Assembly: GCA_035578905.1 (NCBI GenBank)
Contig: JAQJVL010000670.1
Location: 156,001 to 220,000, forward strand
DNA: 64,000 bases
From: Stictocephala bisonia
Taxonomy: Eukaryota > Arthropoda > Insecta > Hemiptera > Membracidae
Direction: 5' to 3'
Positions 24,040-35,200 of the stretch are shown piece by piece; position 1 is the first letter of the stretch, and each line of letters starts with the position of its first letter. The notes under the pieces are model-generated. The model was not told the DNA's origin. It saw only the letters and a list, made by a program, of their open reading frames with translations, and did not search any database. Position numbers and translations under genes: made by a program.

Positions 24040-24177
24040 TTACTGTCAAATATCATGGGGAACTTCAGAAAAATATAAATTAGGTTCTGCCTCATTAAGT
24101 AACATATACATGAAATGAAAGTGGTATTTTTTGCCAAACGGTCTGTGAGATTTATAGATTAGATTCTTGATAAAAAT

Positions 24178-24247
24178 ACTACCCACACATCTACCCATAC
24201 TTGTACAGTGATAATCACCCACCCACCTGTTCATACAATTACAGTAG
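24178..24247 (-). repeat. 36-bp minisatellite family, decayed copy
   Basis: On the minus strand, about two diverged units (tgggtgggtgattatcactg-type) of the minisatellite at 20992-21380. No four-run G core remains. Confidence 0.65.
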
Positions 24248-24439
24248 GCCAAAATATTAAATTGATTTAGCGATTCAAAAACATTTATTTGAGTAAATAA
24301 TGATTGATTCCGTAAAAACAATGGTATTGGTAAATGTAGTCAAAACGTCCTAATCCTACTAGGTGAATGGAAAAATCATGCTTTAATCGGCTCTTTTGCT
24401 CTCATGTTTGAAAGACTACGTTCCTTCCTGACTCTTATG

Positions 24440-25244
24440 CAGGCCAAATAATACCGTGCCGAACACTGATTGACAGCTCATCTGCTCTGTTCGGAGTTAT
24501 GGGGCAATTTGGATACAGCTTTATTACCCCGAGCCGAGTGATGAACCAAGCATCAATTTTGGCCAAACCACAAAACCACGTACTTTACAGGTCACGTGCT
24601 TTAATTAAATTTAAAGTGCTGTATTGTTGTAGTTTATAGATGTTTTACAGTTTTATAATGTCTACATGGCTAGTTCACAGACAATAGCAGAGGTTGTATG
24701 TTTTTATCTTCATTTATCAGCAATTCAGAAAAGTAAAGAAAAGAGAGGTTGGTGGAAAGAATATTTTCTGCAAGGATAAATGGTGGCACAGTATTACGCT
24801 GACTCTGAAGTTTCAGCGTCTAAGTGGTATATACAATAATGTTACCCGCATGTCACCAAAATAGATCTAAATCCCACAAGAGAGCGGCTTCTGTAAGCCT
24901 TGATAAATACTATTTGTCTTTTTCACTCCACTCCATCGTTGAACTTATTACATTAATTTAAGCCAATTAAAAATACACTAAACTTATTACAACTAATAAA
25001 AACTGGACTAAAAACCAACACATTCAGTTATCCATAAGTTCTAGATCTAGCTCGATGCGCTGAGGTTTTTGTGTTACAGTACGAAGTTACGAAAATGGCA
25101 CACACAACCAACCCCGAACTGAGGGCCTTTGATGCTCGCCACGACACTCACGACTGCACTCGGACCATTACACACTAACGTAACATGTCGAAATGTTACA
25201 CGATGGTTGTACGGTTCGGTTTCGGCTCGGTATTGTGTGGCCAG
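24440..25244 (+). mobile_element. PIF/Harbinger-like deletion derivative
   Basis: The element proper is 24443-25241 (799 bp). Direct repeats CAG flank it at 24440-24442 and 25242-25244, fitting the 3-bp CWG/TWA targets of this superfamily. The left terminus gccaaataataccgtgccga and the right terminus read inward gccacacaataccgagccga match at 18 of 21 positions counting the next A. A broken transposase start lies inside at 24666. The interior is too short for a full transposase, and no Myb-like protein is visible, so this is a non-autonomous derivative. Confidence 0.7.
24666..24930 (+). pseudogene. Harbinger (HARBI1-like) transposase N-terminal remnant
   Basis: ATG at 24666 opens MASSQTIAEVVCFYLHLSAI then QKSKEKRGWWKEYFLQ, ending at a stop. 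A second frame continues with TLKFQRLSGIYNNVTRMSP and a third with NPTRERLL*ALI. The order basic-R-x-W-W..., L.F..L....YNNFTRMSP, P.RERLA.(T)LR(F/Y)L is that of the N-terminal region of HARBI1/PIF nucleases. At least two frameshifts separate the pieces, and the catalytic DDE part is absent, consistent with internal deletion. Its position 223 bp inside the left terminal repeat agrees with being the element's own gene. Evidence is by motif order only. Confidence 0.55.
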
Positions 25245-25261
25245 CCGACTAACACAACAGG

Positions 25262-25321
25262 TCCAGTGGTAGTCACCCATCCACCACACCATACACGTAC
25301 AGTGGTAATCACCCACCTACA
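25262..25321 (-). repeat. 36-bp minisatellite family, decayed copy
   Basis: On the minus strand two diverged units (gtgggtgattaccactgtac-type) related to 20992-21380. It begins only about 18 bp outside the Harbinger-like element's right end. Confidence 0.7.
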
Positions 25322-25785
25322 AAATTACATTGGTCTTAAGAAATAAAACATTGTTACAACCGTTTGTCCTAACACATATATTCTAACACATCTTATTGTC
25401 CTAACACTGACCCATTCCATTTCACGTCTAATAGAAAGTCTACAGTATGACTAAAGTTTAGATTAACATTTACCATAGTTCTATACATGTGTTAGGTTTT
25501 GTAGTTTAAAGATTTGTCTATCATGGATTTCAGTACTAAGATAGATAACTTATACACCTATGAAATAGAAAACCTATAGGTGTTCCTATTTTCTCTAAAC
25601 TTTTTTTCCCATTATAGAGCAATGTATTAATGTGCTATTAATAATATTTCAGTTATTAGTAATGTATTAATATTTTTTACTGACAATAATTTTGGACAAT
25701 ATTCCAAAACCATCAATCAAATTTTAGCAACATTGAGTAGTGAGGAAAACGTGATAGTTATTGGAGCTTAGAATCTCTTCAATAT
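25322..25785. other. AT-rich interval, no gene seen
   Basis: No recognised feature. Confidence 0.5.
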
Positions 25786-25905
25786 TCTGTGGCGCTAAAC
25801 CCCAGGGGGCAATACAACCGAGTTCGGTGGCAGTTCACCAGAATATTGCATTTGGTACAAAGTGTGAGCAGATGTTCCTAGTTGGAAAGAAAAACTGTAT
25901 CTTCT
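25786..25905 (+). repeat. Dispersed monomer of the 116-bp repeat
   Basis: A single diverged copy of the unit tandemly repeated at 35201-35613. Shared blocks are ccccagggggcaatacaac, tggcagttca.cagaatatt and gtgagcagatgt.cct.gttg. It shows the family is interspersed and not only a local array. Confidence 0.8.
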
Positions 25906-26408
25906 CTATCATAGTTTATGTAAATTCATAATTGTCGCAAAGTAAACCACAGTACAAATACACTGTAGTAAGTACATTTAGGATAGTCTACTGGACTGTA
26001 GGGTCTTGGCAAGCACAAATTTAAATTGTATAGTATTGAGCATGGTGTTTGTATTTCTAATAAAATATTTACCATAAAATATAAATATTCAGTAATAAAT
26101 GGTATATTATTTCTTTTGTAATCTAAATTTTGTATCTTGAATAAGATTGATACGACTAGTATTTTTAAAACTACATGTTGGCATAAATAGGTAGTATGTA
26201 TGGAGTTCCATAGTTCTACAATACTTAAACCCAAAACATAAATTCCGTTAGAACCACTACAATATAAATACAAATACGAAAAATACACAAAACATCATAT
26301 CCAAAAACACAATGTTCATAACACGGTGAAATTAGAGTGTTAAAATAGTTAACACATTATAAATATGCTTATTCTTCAAGGGAACCGGAAATATATTATA
26401 GGTTACTT
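25906..26408. other. Interval without recognised gene
   Basis: A minus-strand frame of 120 codons (25926-26288) covers much of it. The peptide is hydrophobic and AT-driven, and I do not recognise it. Confidence 0.4.
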
Positions 26409-26470
26409 TAGTTGATATATATAATTGTAGCTATATATATCAACTATATATAGTGGCTATATATAGCCAC
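26409..26470. repeat. Two adjacent AT palindromes
   Basis: First hairpin: 15-bp arms tagttgatatatata (26409-26423) and its exact complement (26432-26446), loop of 8. Second: the perfect palindrome GTGGCTATATATAGCCAC at 26453-26470. Confidence 0.95.
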
Positions 26471-26888
26471 ATATACAATAAACTACTGATTTTTTTTTTG
26501 TAAATGTTTTACAAATAAAGTTAAGTATCATTATATCGGCCAGTTATCCAATACATTGATTGTGACTGTATGGAAATAAATAGTTGGTCATTGTTACCAG
26601 GCAGGATCATGTTAGCGAACTTCAAAATGACGAAATAATGGATGCTCATGAGTAATTTCAAGATTCGTGATGTGTTCCTAAGCTATGAATACTTAAAGTG
26701 TGATCTGAAGAGCAATTAAATGTTGTAATTTTTTTGTTGTTGTCACAATAAATAATATTAATTTTATTTCCAAGGGAATTTTGTTTAAATAATGTAAAAT
26801 ATTTTAATCCTTTTAAAATCATCCATATAACAAACGATTTTGAAAATGTTTCTTTTTTAACTATCTACAACTTTAAATATATAGATAA
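26471..26888. other. AT-rich interval, no gene seen
   Basis: No recognised feature. Confidence 0.5.
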
Positions 26889-27306
26889 TTAGCCATAGTC
26901 TTGAGAATAATATGCAGATTGGAGTAAATAAAGGTTCAGATTAGACAATTGGTGGTGGTTGAAGGAACTTCCGGTATAGATGGTAGAGGGTGTAACACAT
27001 TTTTTGTACTCCTCTTTTACTAAAAATGTACTTCCTTTAATGACAATTATTTTAAAATTTATTAGCATTTCTGTTAAAGAACTGATTTTTTCTTCATACA
27101 CATCTCACTCAAACAAAATCTCTTATGATATTTTCTATAATACAAGAATTCCTGTTAGTCATTAATTTTAATGAAATTGAATTGTTTAAAACCTCGTTCT
27201 CTGCTAATTTTGCTCTACTCCATTTAAACAAGTTGTGATGAAATTTAATTCTTCTCTGATATTTACTTTTAGTGATTACGGACAGTATTTTATTTCTTAA
27301 TAACAT
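26889..27306 (-). other. Two consecutive unidentified minus-strand frames
   Basis: Two minus-strand frames follow each other (27306-27109, then 27101-26889). The first includes KFHHNLFKWSRAKLAENEVL, the second MYEEKISSLTEMLINFK. The joint peptide looks more protein-like than other frames in the window (mixed charged and polar residues, amphipathic stretches). Only two codons and a stop separate them, so they could be one decayed ORF. A plus-strand frame overlaps. I do not recognise a family and no transposon ends were found around it. Confidence 0.2.
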
Positions 27307-27590
27307 TTCAGTAAATCAATTCGTAGTAGGCCTAGTACTAATATTTTTGTTTACGTAATAAATATTTTACAAACTACCATTACATCACTAAAATATGTAG
27401 TAGACTTCTCTATCTTTCTTTTAGCTTCAGGTATTTTTTAATGATAATAAGTAAACATATTTTACTGCAAATAAGCGATCACTTAACATGTAATCAGTTA
27501 TTTATGTCATAATTTGTATTTTATTATCAGATATTGATGTTTTCAAACTTATAATAGCTTTTTAATTAGCGTAATACGTGTCGGTACATA

Positions 27591-27908
27591 TACAGTACAA
27601 GTAAATGTCACACAACACAAATTTATTACAATGTAAGCACAAAATGCACAAATATATTACAATACAAGTACAAAATGCACAAATATTATGGTGAACGATT
27701 TCGGTGAACCACGCTCACCTTCTTTAGACCAGAGGGATTCACAAAATAATTCTTTTGTGAATCACTCTGGTCTGAGGAAGGTGAGCGTGGTTCACCGAAA
27801 TCGTTCACCATAATATTTGTGCATTTTGTACTTGTACTGTTGTATATTAGTGCATTTTGTGCTTACATTGTAATAAATTTATGTTGTGTGACGTTTACTT
27901 GTACTGTA
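27591..27908. repeat. Foldback element, 156-bp arms
   Basis: The left arm 27591-27746 and right arm 27753-27908 are each 156 bp, inverted, with only about ten differences, around the 6-base loop taattc. It starts tacagtacaag and ends cttgtactgta. Each arm is a copy of the repeat seen singly at 1941-2090 and 41440-41594, so this locus is a head-to-head pair. In the right arm CTGAGGA, A, then GGTGA...TCACC and GAAA form a hammerhead-like order; the left arm keeps it less well (tcttta). A transcript would form a long hairpin. The 60-codon frame at 27819-28001 is incidental. Confidence 0.9.
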
Positions 27909-29445
27909 CTTATAATAATTGATCTTGCTGCTGAAGAACCTCCTTCAAGTTCCATTTACCAAATATGGATTGCATTTCCTTATTTACGGAATAAGAAATA
28001 GAAGAAACATAAATAAACCCATGAACATTTTTCTAAATATACAAGAGTTTACATAATATACAGATAGTATATGCTAAGGTTTCCAATTATACTAACCAAC
28101 ATAAGCCAATTTAGTGGAATCAGAGATGATACCCCAAGAATACAGACGTCTGAGTCAGCATATTTAGTACAGTATCTAGGTAAATAAAAAGTTTGGTAAT
28201 AATTTCCAGTTATTGTAAAGACGTGTGGAGCGAAAGAAAATAAAAAATAACCAATATTCTTTAAAATTATGTATTTTAAGTGTGATAACATTTAAATGAC
28301 TCATACTATTATTAGCTTTCCAAAATGTGTGAAGTATTTAATTAATAGAACGAATAAAGTGTACCAAAAGCTGAATACTGTGCCAATATAAATATTTTAC
28401 GTTTCCATGTTTGAACAGTACCCAAGAGCTGTGTTTATTACACATTTGACAGTGGTTTGCCAGCTATTGAAACAGAAGGAGTTGTAAAGAAAACATTATT
28501 GTTTCTGTACTTTGTCCTCTTACTCAACCATCACAAAATTATCGGAAACTATATTTTTCTTTTGCGTAAAAACAGGTGCGAAAAAAGGGGTAGACGTTTA
28601 CCATGTTATTCAATTATAAGAAATAAACATAAATTAGTATTTTGATTGAAGGTAATACTGTTTTTATACAGTACTTCATGTTTTACTGAGTAATAAAATT
28701 TGTCAGTGAAAATCTATTATAATTAATTAAACAAACAATGTTTAAAAAACTTTAAATAGTTAATCTATTTATATTAAAATATATCATTAAACTACTTAAG
28801 GTATAAGAAAAAATATACAACATGTACAATTTAAAATATTAGATGAATATCAATTACCACACTAATCATATTTGCTATGTGCTCATGGTTGATTTATGTG
28901 TTCCATATCTTTTAAAACGATCTTATATATATATTAGGCTTTGTACCTATACTGCATTAAATGTTTATTATGTAACAGTCACCATTTTCATCATATGTTT
29001 AAAGTGGCATATATTACTTATGAAGTTAAATCAGTTAAAGTGTTTTAAAGTTTGCACGTTGAGGTTATGACAGCCATGTGTCTTAAATGTGAAATAATAA
29101 GCTTAAAAGTACACATGTGGTAGAATATTGGAGCTCAGTTTTCCTTATTAAAAGTGTGTACCTTTGAAACATTGAACTTGGTGTTATTTAAAATAAAATA
29201 TTTTTGACGTAGGTCAATATATTAGGCATTTATAATTGTTTTTTATCTGTCTATGGGTATGTAAATAGTAATAAAAATGTTCTTCTCCATTGTGATAGAA
29301 TTACCTGATTATACAAGACATATCGCATTATTAATGTACGATTATAGAAGTAAAGTTTAAATTGTTAACTATATAAATAATATTGTATCTTATTACTAAG
29401 GCAATCAAAATACTATAAATACTTCAAGTTGATGTTATAATAGAG
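27909..29445. other. AT-rich interval, no gene seen
   Basis: About 1.5 kb. Frames at 28049-28291 (minus), 28457-28645 and 28843-29070 (plus) are short, AT-driven and unlike any family I know. Confidence 0.45.
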
Positions 29446-30301
29446 GTTTATATTACCTTATATTCAGTCAAGTGGCCCAACCGTCAAGTGGTCAGATGGT
29501 GACCGGTAGTAGTCGCCAACTCATGTAGTCATTCTCAAGCCGAAAATACATAAAATCTTCACTCTTGTGAGGTCATCATAAGTCTTCAAAAACACTGAAC
29601 ACACACGCACGGACGACACACAAAAAACACGAGCGGACATTTAATAAAATTAAAATATGGCAGACACACGGCCGGTACACGGCACGGGTGATGCAGGTTG
29701 CGATTCTTGTCTGTGTCTATACCCGCGCCGTGTACCGGCCGTGTGTCTGCCATATTTTAAAAAACACTGAACACACACGCACGGAATACACACAAAAAAC
29801 ACAAGCGGACATTTAATAAAATTAAAATATGGCAGACACACGGCCGGTACACGGCACGGGTGATGCAGGTTGCGATTCTTGTCTGTGTCTATACCCGCGC
29901 CGTGTACCGGCCGTGTGTCTGCCATATTTTAAAAAACACTGAACACACACGCACGGAATACACACAAAAAACACAAGCGGACATTTAATAAAATTAAAAT
30001 ATGGCAGACACACGGCCGGTACACGGCACGGGTGATGCAGGTTGCGATTCTTGTCTGTGTCTATACCCGCGCCGTGTACCGGCCGTGTGTCTGCCATATT
30101 TTAATTTTATTAAATTTCCGCTTGTGTTTTTTGTGTGTCGTCTGTGCGTGTGTGTTCAGTGTTTTTGAAGACTTATGTCGACCTCACAAGAGTGAAGATT
30201 TTATGTATTTTTGGCTTGAGAATGACTAAATGACTTAGTCAAAACCGGTCGCCATCTGACGACGTGATGGGCCACTTGACTGAATATAAGGTAATATAAA
30301 C
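29446..30301. mobile_element. Foldback transposon with triplicated hairpin core
   Basis: The outer ends gtttatattacc (29446) and ggtaatataaac (ending 30301) are exact inverted repeats, and the inverted similarity continues inward for about 240 bp per side, including tcagtcaagtggccc and aaaatcttcactcttgtgag. The centre is a 107-nt hairpin with 32-bp perfect arms (aaaatatggcagacacacgg...), extendable to about 38-40 bp with one mismatch. A 172-bp unit containing the hairpin is present three times in tandem, with hairpins at 29652-29758, 29824-29930 and 29996-30102. No coding capacity was seen; the 91-codon frames here are repeat by-products. No target duplication was identified, so the superfamily is unknown. 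Confidence 0.85.
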
Positions 30302-31469
30302 ATCTAGTATAATTAGACAGTGGTCTGGAGGCAATTAATTATAAAATTAAGTTGATGTACTTTTAAATAATATTTAAGTATGGTATACTTTTATAATTAA
30401 TTATATTTTGTTGTTTTTGGTGTTAGTATTTCGTTCGTATAAGGGAGAGGGATTTAGGGCCTTTTATGAAGTTTTGTATGTAATAGGTCCATTATCATCA
30501 AAATGACTGACTTATTTCTATTAATAAAATACTTACAAATTACGTATTATTTATAAAGGTTGAGTTAATTTCCAAAATGAATATTCAACAATTATAATAT
30601 TATTCTTGTTTTACTATTTTTAATAGATTAATCAAATAATTATTAAGTCTGTTTATATAAATTGCACTTATATTAGTTGTAATTATATTTTTGTGTGGTT
30701 ATCTTATAGAATAAGAAGTAACTTTAAAATCAAACTAAAATCCCGAAACAGCTTTATTATATAAAACAATTATATAACTTCTTCATAAAAATTCTACCTA
30801 TAACAGACAAGCTATAACTACCACTAATCTTTGCACATACTAAATACCTACAGAGCTGAAGTGATCATTATAGAACGTCTTCATTTATTTTTGTTAGTAT
30901 ACTCATTTAACTTAATTCATATAACCCAATATATAGGTTATTATGATTAAATTTATTGTTTTTTTCTATAATTCATTGATTTATAGAATATTTAATTTTA
31001 GTATTTTTTCAAGAGACAGAGTAAAATTGTTTAGAAGAAGCAACGTAAAAATCTTCCATAAATATATGATTGGATACAATAATATTGGAAAACATTGAAT
31101 ATGATTATTGCGTTAATAATATCAATTAATCCACAGTCACAATTAGCTTTTATCAATTAGTAACAATATATGAACAATTTGTTTTATATAGAGACTTCTT
31201 TTTGTATCGCTTTTATGCATGGCGTTATTTGTTTTGCTATATGCATTAATCATACACCTACAACATAATGATACTTTCAAATTATAGTATTTGGAACAAG
31301 TTTACTTCGTAAGTTAGACATTTACTCAAACCTGGCAACACAAACTTTGTCATTGTAATTTTTAGAATGATTTGGACATTTAAACATTCTTGAAATGTAT
31401 TTAAAAATATAGACTTGCAAACCCATTGTAATAAACCAAATTATTTTCTAATTTACCCGGCTTAAAAAA
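30302..31469. other. AT-rich interval, no gene seen
   Basis: No recognised feature. Confidence 0.5.
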
Positions 31470-31615
31470 TGAGATTCAAAGGCTAAGATAACGAAAGTTA
31501 TCTGGGTTTGAGAGGAACTAAATGGTCCTTAATTTACTAGAACCTAATTTGCTACAGCGAAACATTCCAACAACTAACCTCCAACGGATCGAAATTGGTT
31601 GTTAATTAAAGGTTC
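31470..31615 (+). repeat. Dispersed repeat, copy 1 (pair with 44366)
   Basis: It shares an ordered set of blocks with 44366-44515: aaggctaagataacgaaag, tgagaggaactaaatggt, aatctaatttgct-like, and a closing ttggt.gtaat.-like segment. The two copies are the same length and orientation but well diverged. No class was assigned. Confidence 0.7.
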
Positions 31616-32280
31616 CCTATCTGCACAATATTTTGGGGGATTTACATTACAATCTTTACATGTATTCTATAGAGGTTTAATTAAATATATCTCTATAACA
31701 TATATCAGTGTAAAACATTCTAACATATGTAAATCCAAAATATTCAATGTTAAATATATTTATATCCAAATGTTTATCATTATTAATAGTCTATTAACAA
31801 ATTAAATTACTTATTAACCATGGTTAAAGTCTACCTATTATGAGCGGTCTATACACAACAAAGTATTTATCCAACTACTAGTTTCTAAACAGTATTTCCC
31901 TAACATTTTAAATTAAAGAGTAAAATTAAACTGTGAATTTATAAGAAAAAAATACTTCATAGAATGAGCTTGCCTACATTTATTTTATTATTTATGATTT
32001 GACATATTATTGATAATGACATACTGGTATATGAAGGCAAATACCAACTGTCTAATCCACTAAAATATTAGCTTAAAGTAAAAAAAAATAAATTCAATAA
32101 AATTATATATGTATCAATTCGAAAGGAAATAACACAAACGCAAATTTTTTTAAATAATAAGTTTATAAAATTTGCTTTTACTTAATCACTTATCGGTGAG
32201 ATGTATAAAAGAGGATTTAATGAATGAAGATATCAAATACAACATATATTATAACCAAAAACGGATTATTGCAAGTGTCC
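31616..32280. other. AT-rich interval, no gene seen
   Basis: No recognised feature. Confidence 0.5.
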
Positions 32281-32510
32281 ATCTAGCTCACACTAGCTTA
32301 TATAGCATTTATGGAACATTGTAATGCTAAAGGGAAGGGTAAACATCTCTCCTCATGCCTGTAAATAGTGTAAATTACGCTTACACTAGCCTTTATGGTG
32401 TTGATTTAACACACAGATGAGCGTGAACGGCCCCCTACTCATCTACACATCTGTAAATATGGCAATATACACTCACACTAGCCTTTATGGTGTTGATGGA
32501 ACACTATGAA
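32281..32510. repeat. Diverged ~92-bp satellite, left block
   Basis: Anchors cacactagc at about 32289, 32382 and 32474, and ttatggtgttgat at about 32393 and 32485, give a period of 92-93 bp. Units carry gatgagcgtgaacggccccc followed by tactcatctacacatctg. The same unit recurs more diverged at 32930-33325. Confidence 0.75.
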
Positions 32511-32539
32511 GAAAGTTATTATTTTATGTTAAATACCAT

Positions 32540-32692
32540 GATCATTACCACTGCACGTGTATGGGTGGGCGGATGGGTCATTACCACTGCATGTGTATGG
32601 GTGGGCGGGTGGGTAATTCCCCCATGGTTAATAAGTTTAATAATAACTCCTGGTGTGGTACGTACGTTAGTACCACCGTACGTGTATGGGAG
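32540..32692 (+). repeat. 36-bp minisatellite family, two-unit copy plus remnant
   Basis: Two good units at about 32544-32615 (attaccactgcacgtgtat then gggtgggcgg.tgggt) and a third partial unit at about 32668-32692. The second unit has gggtgggcgggtggg, a complete four-run G-quadruplex motif (about 32599-32613). This locus separates the two blocks of the 92-bp satellite. Confidence 0.85.
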
Positions 32693-32929
32693 CGCGGGAA
32701 GAAGAGTACTCTTACGCACTGCGAGAAGCCTCTCAATTCATGCTTGGACCAAGACTAGTAGTAGTCGTAGTAGAGCAGGGTTTCATGAAGAGCCTTATTT
32801 CAATATTTTGACAATAATAAAAAAAAGCAGTTTAGTCTAAATATAAATGTATAATTTAAAAACAAGATAACTGTATGTAAGAGCAAACCTGTAGTTGCAA
32901 TCGGTGATGATCCTTCACTGAAATTTTTT

Positions 32930-33325
32930 TTATATGCCACATATAAGCGTGAACGGCCCCCTACTCATCCACACATCTGTAAATTATGGTAATTATGCAC
33001 ATACTAGCGTACATCATGTCGGTAGAACACTCACGTTACATATGAGCGTAAAAGGCTCCCCTGAATATCCACACGACCAAATTAAGTCAATTACGTTTAC
33101 AATAGCCCTATATGGCGTTGATTCACCACAGTTGTGCCATAGATGAGAGTAAGCGGATCTCCTGCTCACCTAAAGACTTGTACATGATGTCAATCATGCA
33201 CATACAGTACTAACGTATATGGCGTTGATAGACTACATTTTTGTTAAAGATGAACCCAAACAGCCTTCCTGCCCTTTGATGGACTGTTTAAACGATGTCA
33301 ATCAGGCACACACTTGCCAGTATAA
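32930..33325. repeat. Diverged ~92-107-bp satellite, right block
   Basis: About four diverged units of the satellite at 32281-32510. Anchors such as atggcgttgat occur at 33112 and 33219, and a related block at about 33016. The first unit preserves gcgtgaacggccccctactc almost exactly. Indels change the spacing from unit to unit. Confidence 0.7.
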
Positions 33326-34977
33326 TATAAATTGTACTCATTTATCAATATAAAAAAGAAGATAAAACACATTGAGATACCTTGTCAAAAATGGACTTAA
33401 ACAGTTATGGTATGGTATGTAAAAGTATGAAGAACCATTAAAAAGCTCAAACTTGTTTAAATGAAAAAAATACATCTAAATTTGAATTAAAAATAATTTT
33501 TGAAAACTGTGTTAACAGTAATGAAATTGTCAAGACTCCCACAAACCGACTTAACGAGATGAAACCATACTGTCGTTTTATAAACCTAGAAAAAAATAGT
33601 CTATCTGTTCGTCGAGGGACAGATAAATAAGAATAGGACACTGTTAACTTAACGAAAGATTTTTGAAAAGCACTAATATTTGAATATTTAAATACATCAA
33701 ATTATAGATAGTTACGACGACTATAGTAGAGAAACTATAGACTTTCACCAGTTGTTTATGTGCATTTTGTATCTGGTAAGACAAAATTGCTTCCTTCAAA
33801 CAGGAACGAAGACTATGCATTCAGATAAACTTACAAATAACAACACAAATACTAACCAAAACCCAACGTACATCGTCAAAGGACCGAGTAGAGTGGAACT
33901 CTTAAGAGGGTACAATACTTTATTGTAAGTCTCTTTTGTTAAAAATAGCAAAACACTACTAAAAAAGAATAAAGGTGACAAAACATATAATAGTAAAATA
34001 ACCAATACGATATTCATTAGAATATCAAATGCGTAGCCTTAGCTATTTAACTTACTTTTTTTAATTATTATTACTTACAATACATGGTAATAAAAAATAA
34101 AAAAAATAAATAGACAATTTATTATTAATGAAGCTAAACACTAATTTTGGTTTTAAACCCTACAGCAGGTTTTATAAATAGGTTACTAAGTTATGATTTT
34201 TTTTGTATTACTTCTACACTTATTTTGTGTGCATTTCGTCCAAAAATAAAATATTGAACTCTTTTAAGCTGCAGTTATGATCTTTTATAAGTACAGTTGT
34301 ATAGTTATTCTTTTTTCTCCAAAATAGCTTGTTTAGATTTTTAAATGGTTGTTTCAATTTACTAGGAAAGGTATACCTAGTCACTTATTTGTATATCTGG
34401 TAAATATAGTGGTGTTTTATAACTCCAGAATATATTTTCGAATACAGCACCAATCACGTATTGGTACCGTGAGGAGATGCACTCAAAAGTGTCTGTTCAA
34501 AATGAAATTACTGACGAGGTTTTCATCAGGATGAAACATTTGGATGGCCTCTAATGGCTCTGATTGGTTTTCATCACACGCAAACTGCTAGTGATATTTG
34601 TGGTCGACGTAATATTGGACCTATCAAGGTATATTTAAATATTATTTTAGATATCTATAATACTTTTTCAATAGTTTTAAATCAAATTTTGTTCTCAGAT
34701 TGTTTTTACGTAGAATGTTTATTGGTATTATTCAATATATGATTCCAGGATGGGATTAAACGTATCAATACAGTTACTATAGTCAGTTTGACATAGAGTT
34801 AATATTGGTAAATCTTAATAGATCTTTCAATTAATACCTTTTAAATAAATATTTTTCAAGGCATATTTTGTATTTATATTTTTTTTTTTGTAAGGCCACA
34901 TATTTATTACAATTTTACAGTGGCTCTACCCAATAATAATTAGGATCTATACGATAAGAAGATGGTTATAGGAGGGG
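33326..34977. other. AT-rich interval, no gene seen
   Basis: About 1.65 kb. Frames at 33447-33641 and 33796-34017 (minus) and 34349-34742 (plus) have no recognised domains. A slightly GC-richer piece at 34430-34630 is unexplained. Confidence 0.45.
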
Positions 34978-35032
34978 TGCATTGTATTTATTACAATGCA
35001 CATTGTATTTATTACATGTATTTATTACATCT
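34978..35032. repeat. Short attgtatttattac repeats
   Basis: Three partly overlapping copies of tgtatttattac follow each other, the first forming a small palindrome tgcattgta...tacaatgca. Confidence 0.8.
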
Positions 35033-35200
35033 ACATTATCAATAAACTTGCTTTCACTAAAGATTGACTTAAATATGGATAAAACGTGATTCACACGGGT
35101 CCGTTTAACTTAAAGGTGAAGTTCAGTTGTACTCATGCATATACTAAAATAAATTACATCGCTAAACATTTTATTATTACATTGGAAATAAACATAACAT

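Noticed and set aside
25926..26288. 120-codon minus-strand frame
   Set aside because: Hydrophobic, AT-driven composition, no recognised motif, no supporting splice or promoter context.
29650..30097. Two identical 91-codon minus-strand frames
   Set aside because: They arise from the 172-bp tandem hairpin units and contain no recognisable domain.
34554..34742. ATG-started frame with a possible GTATAT splice donor after GPIK
   Set aside because: The peptide is not recognised, a stop lies directly upstream, and one GT in AT-rich DNA is not evidence of splicing.
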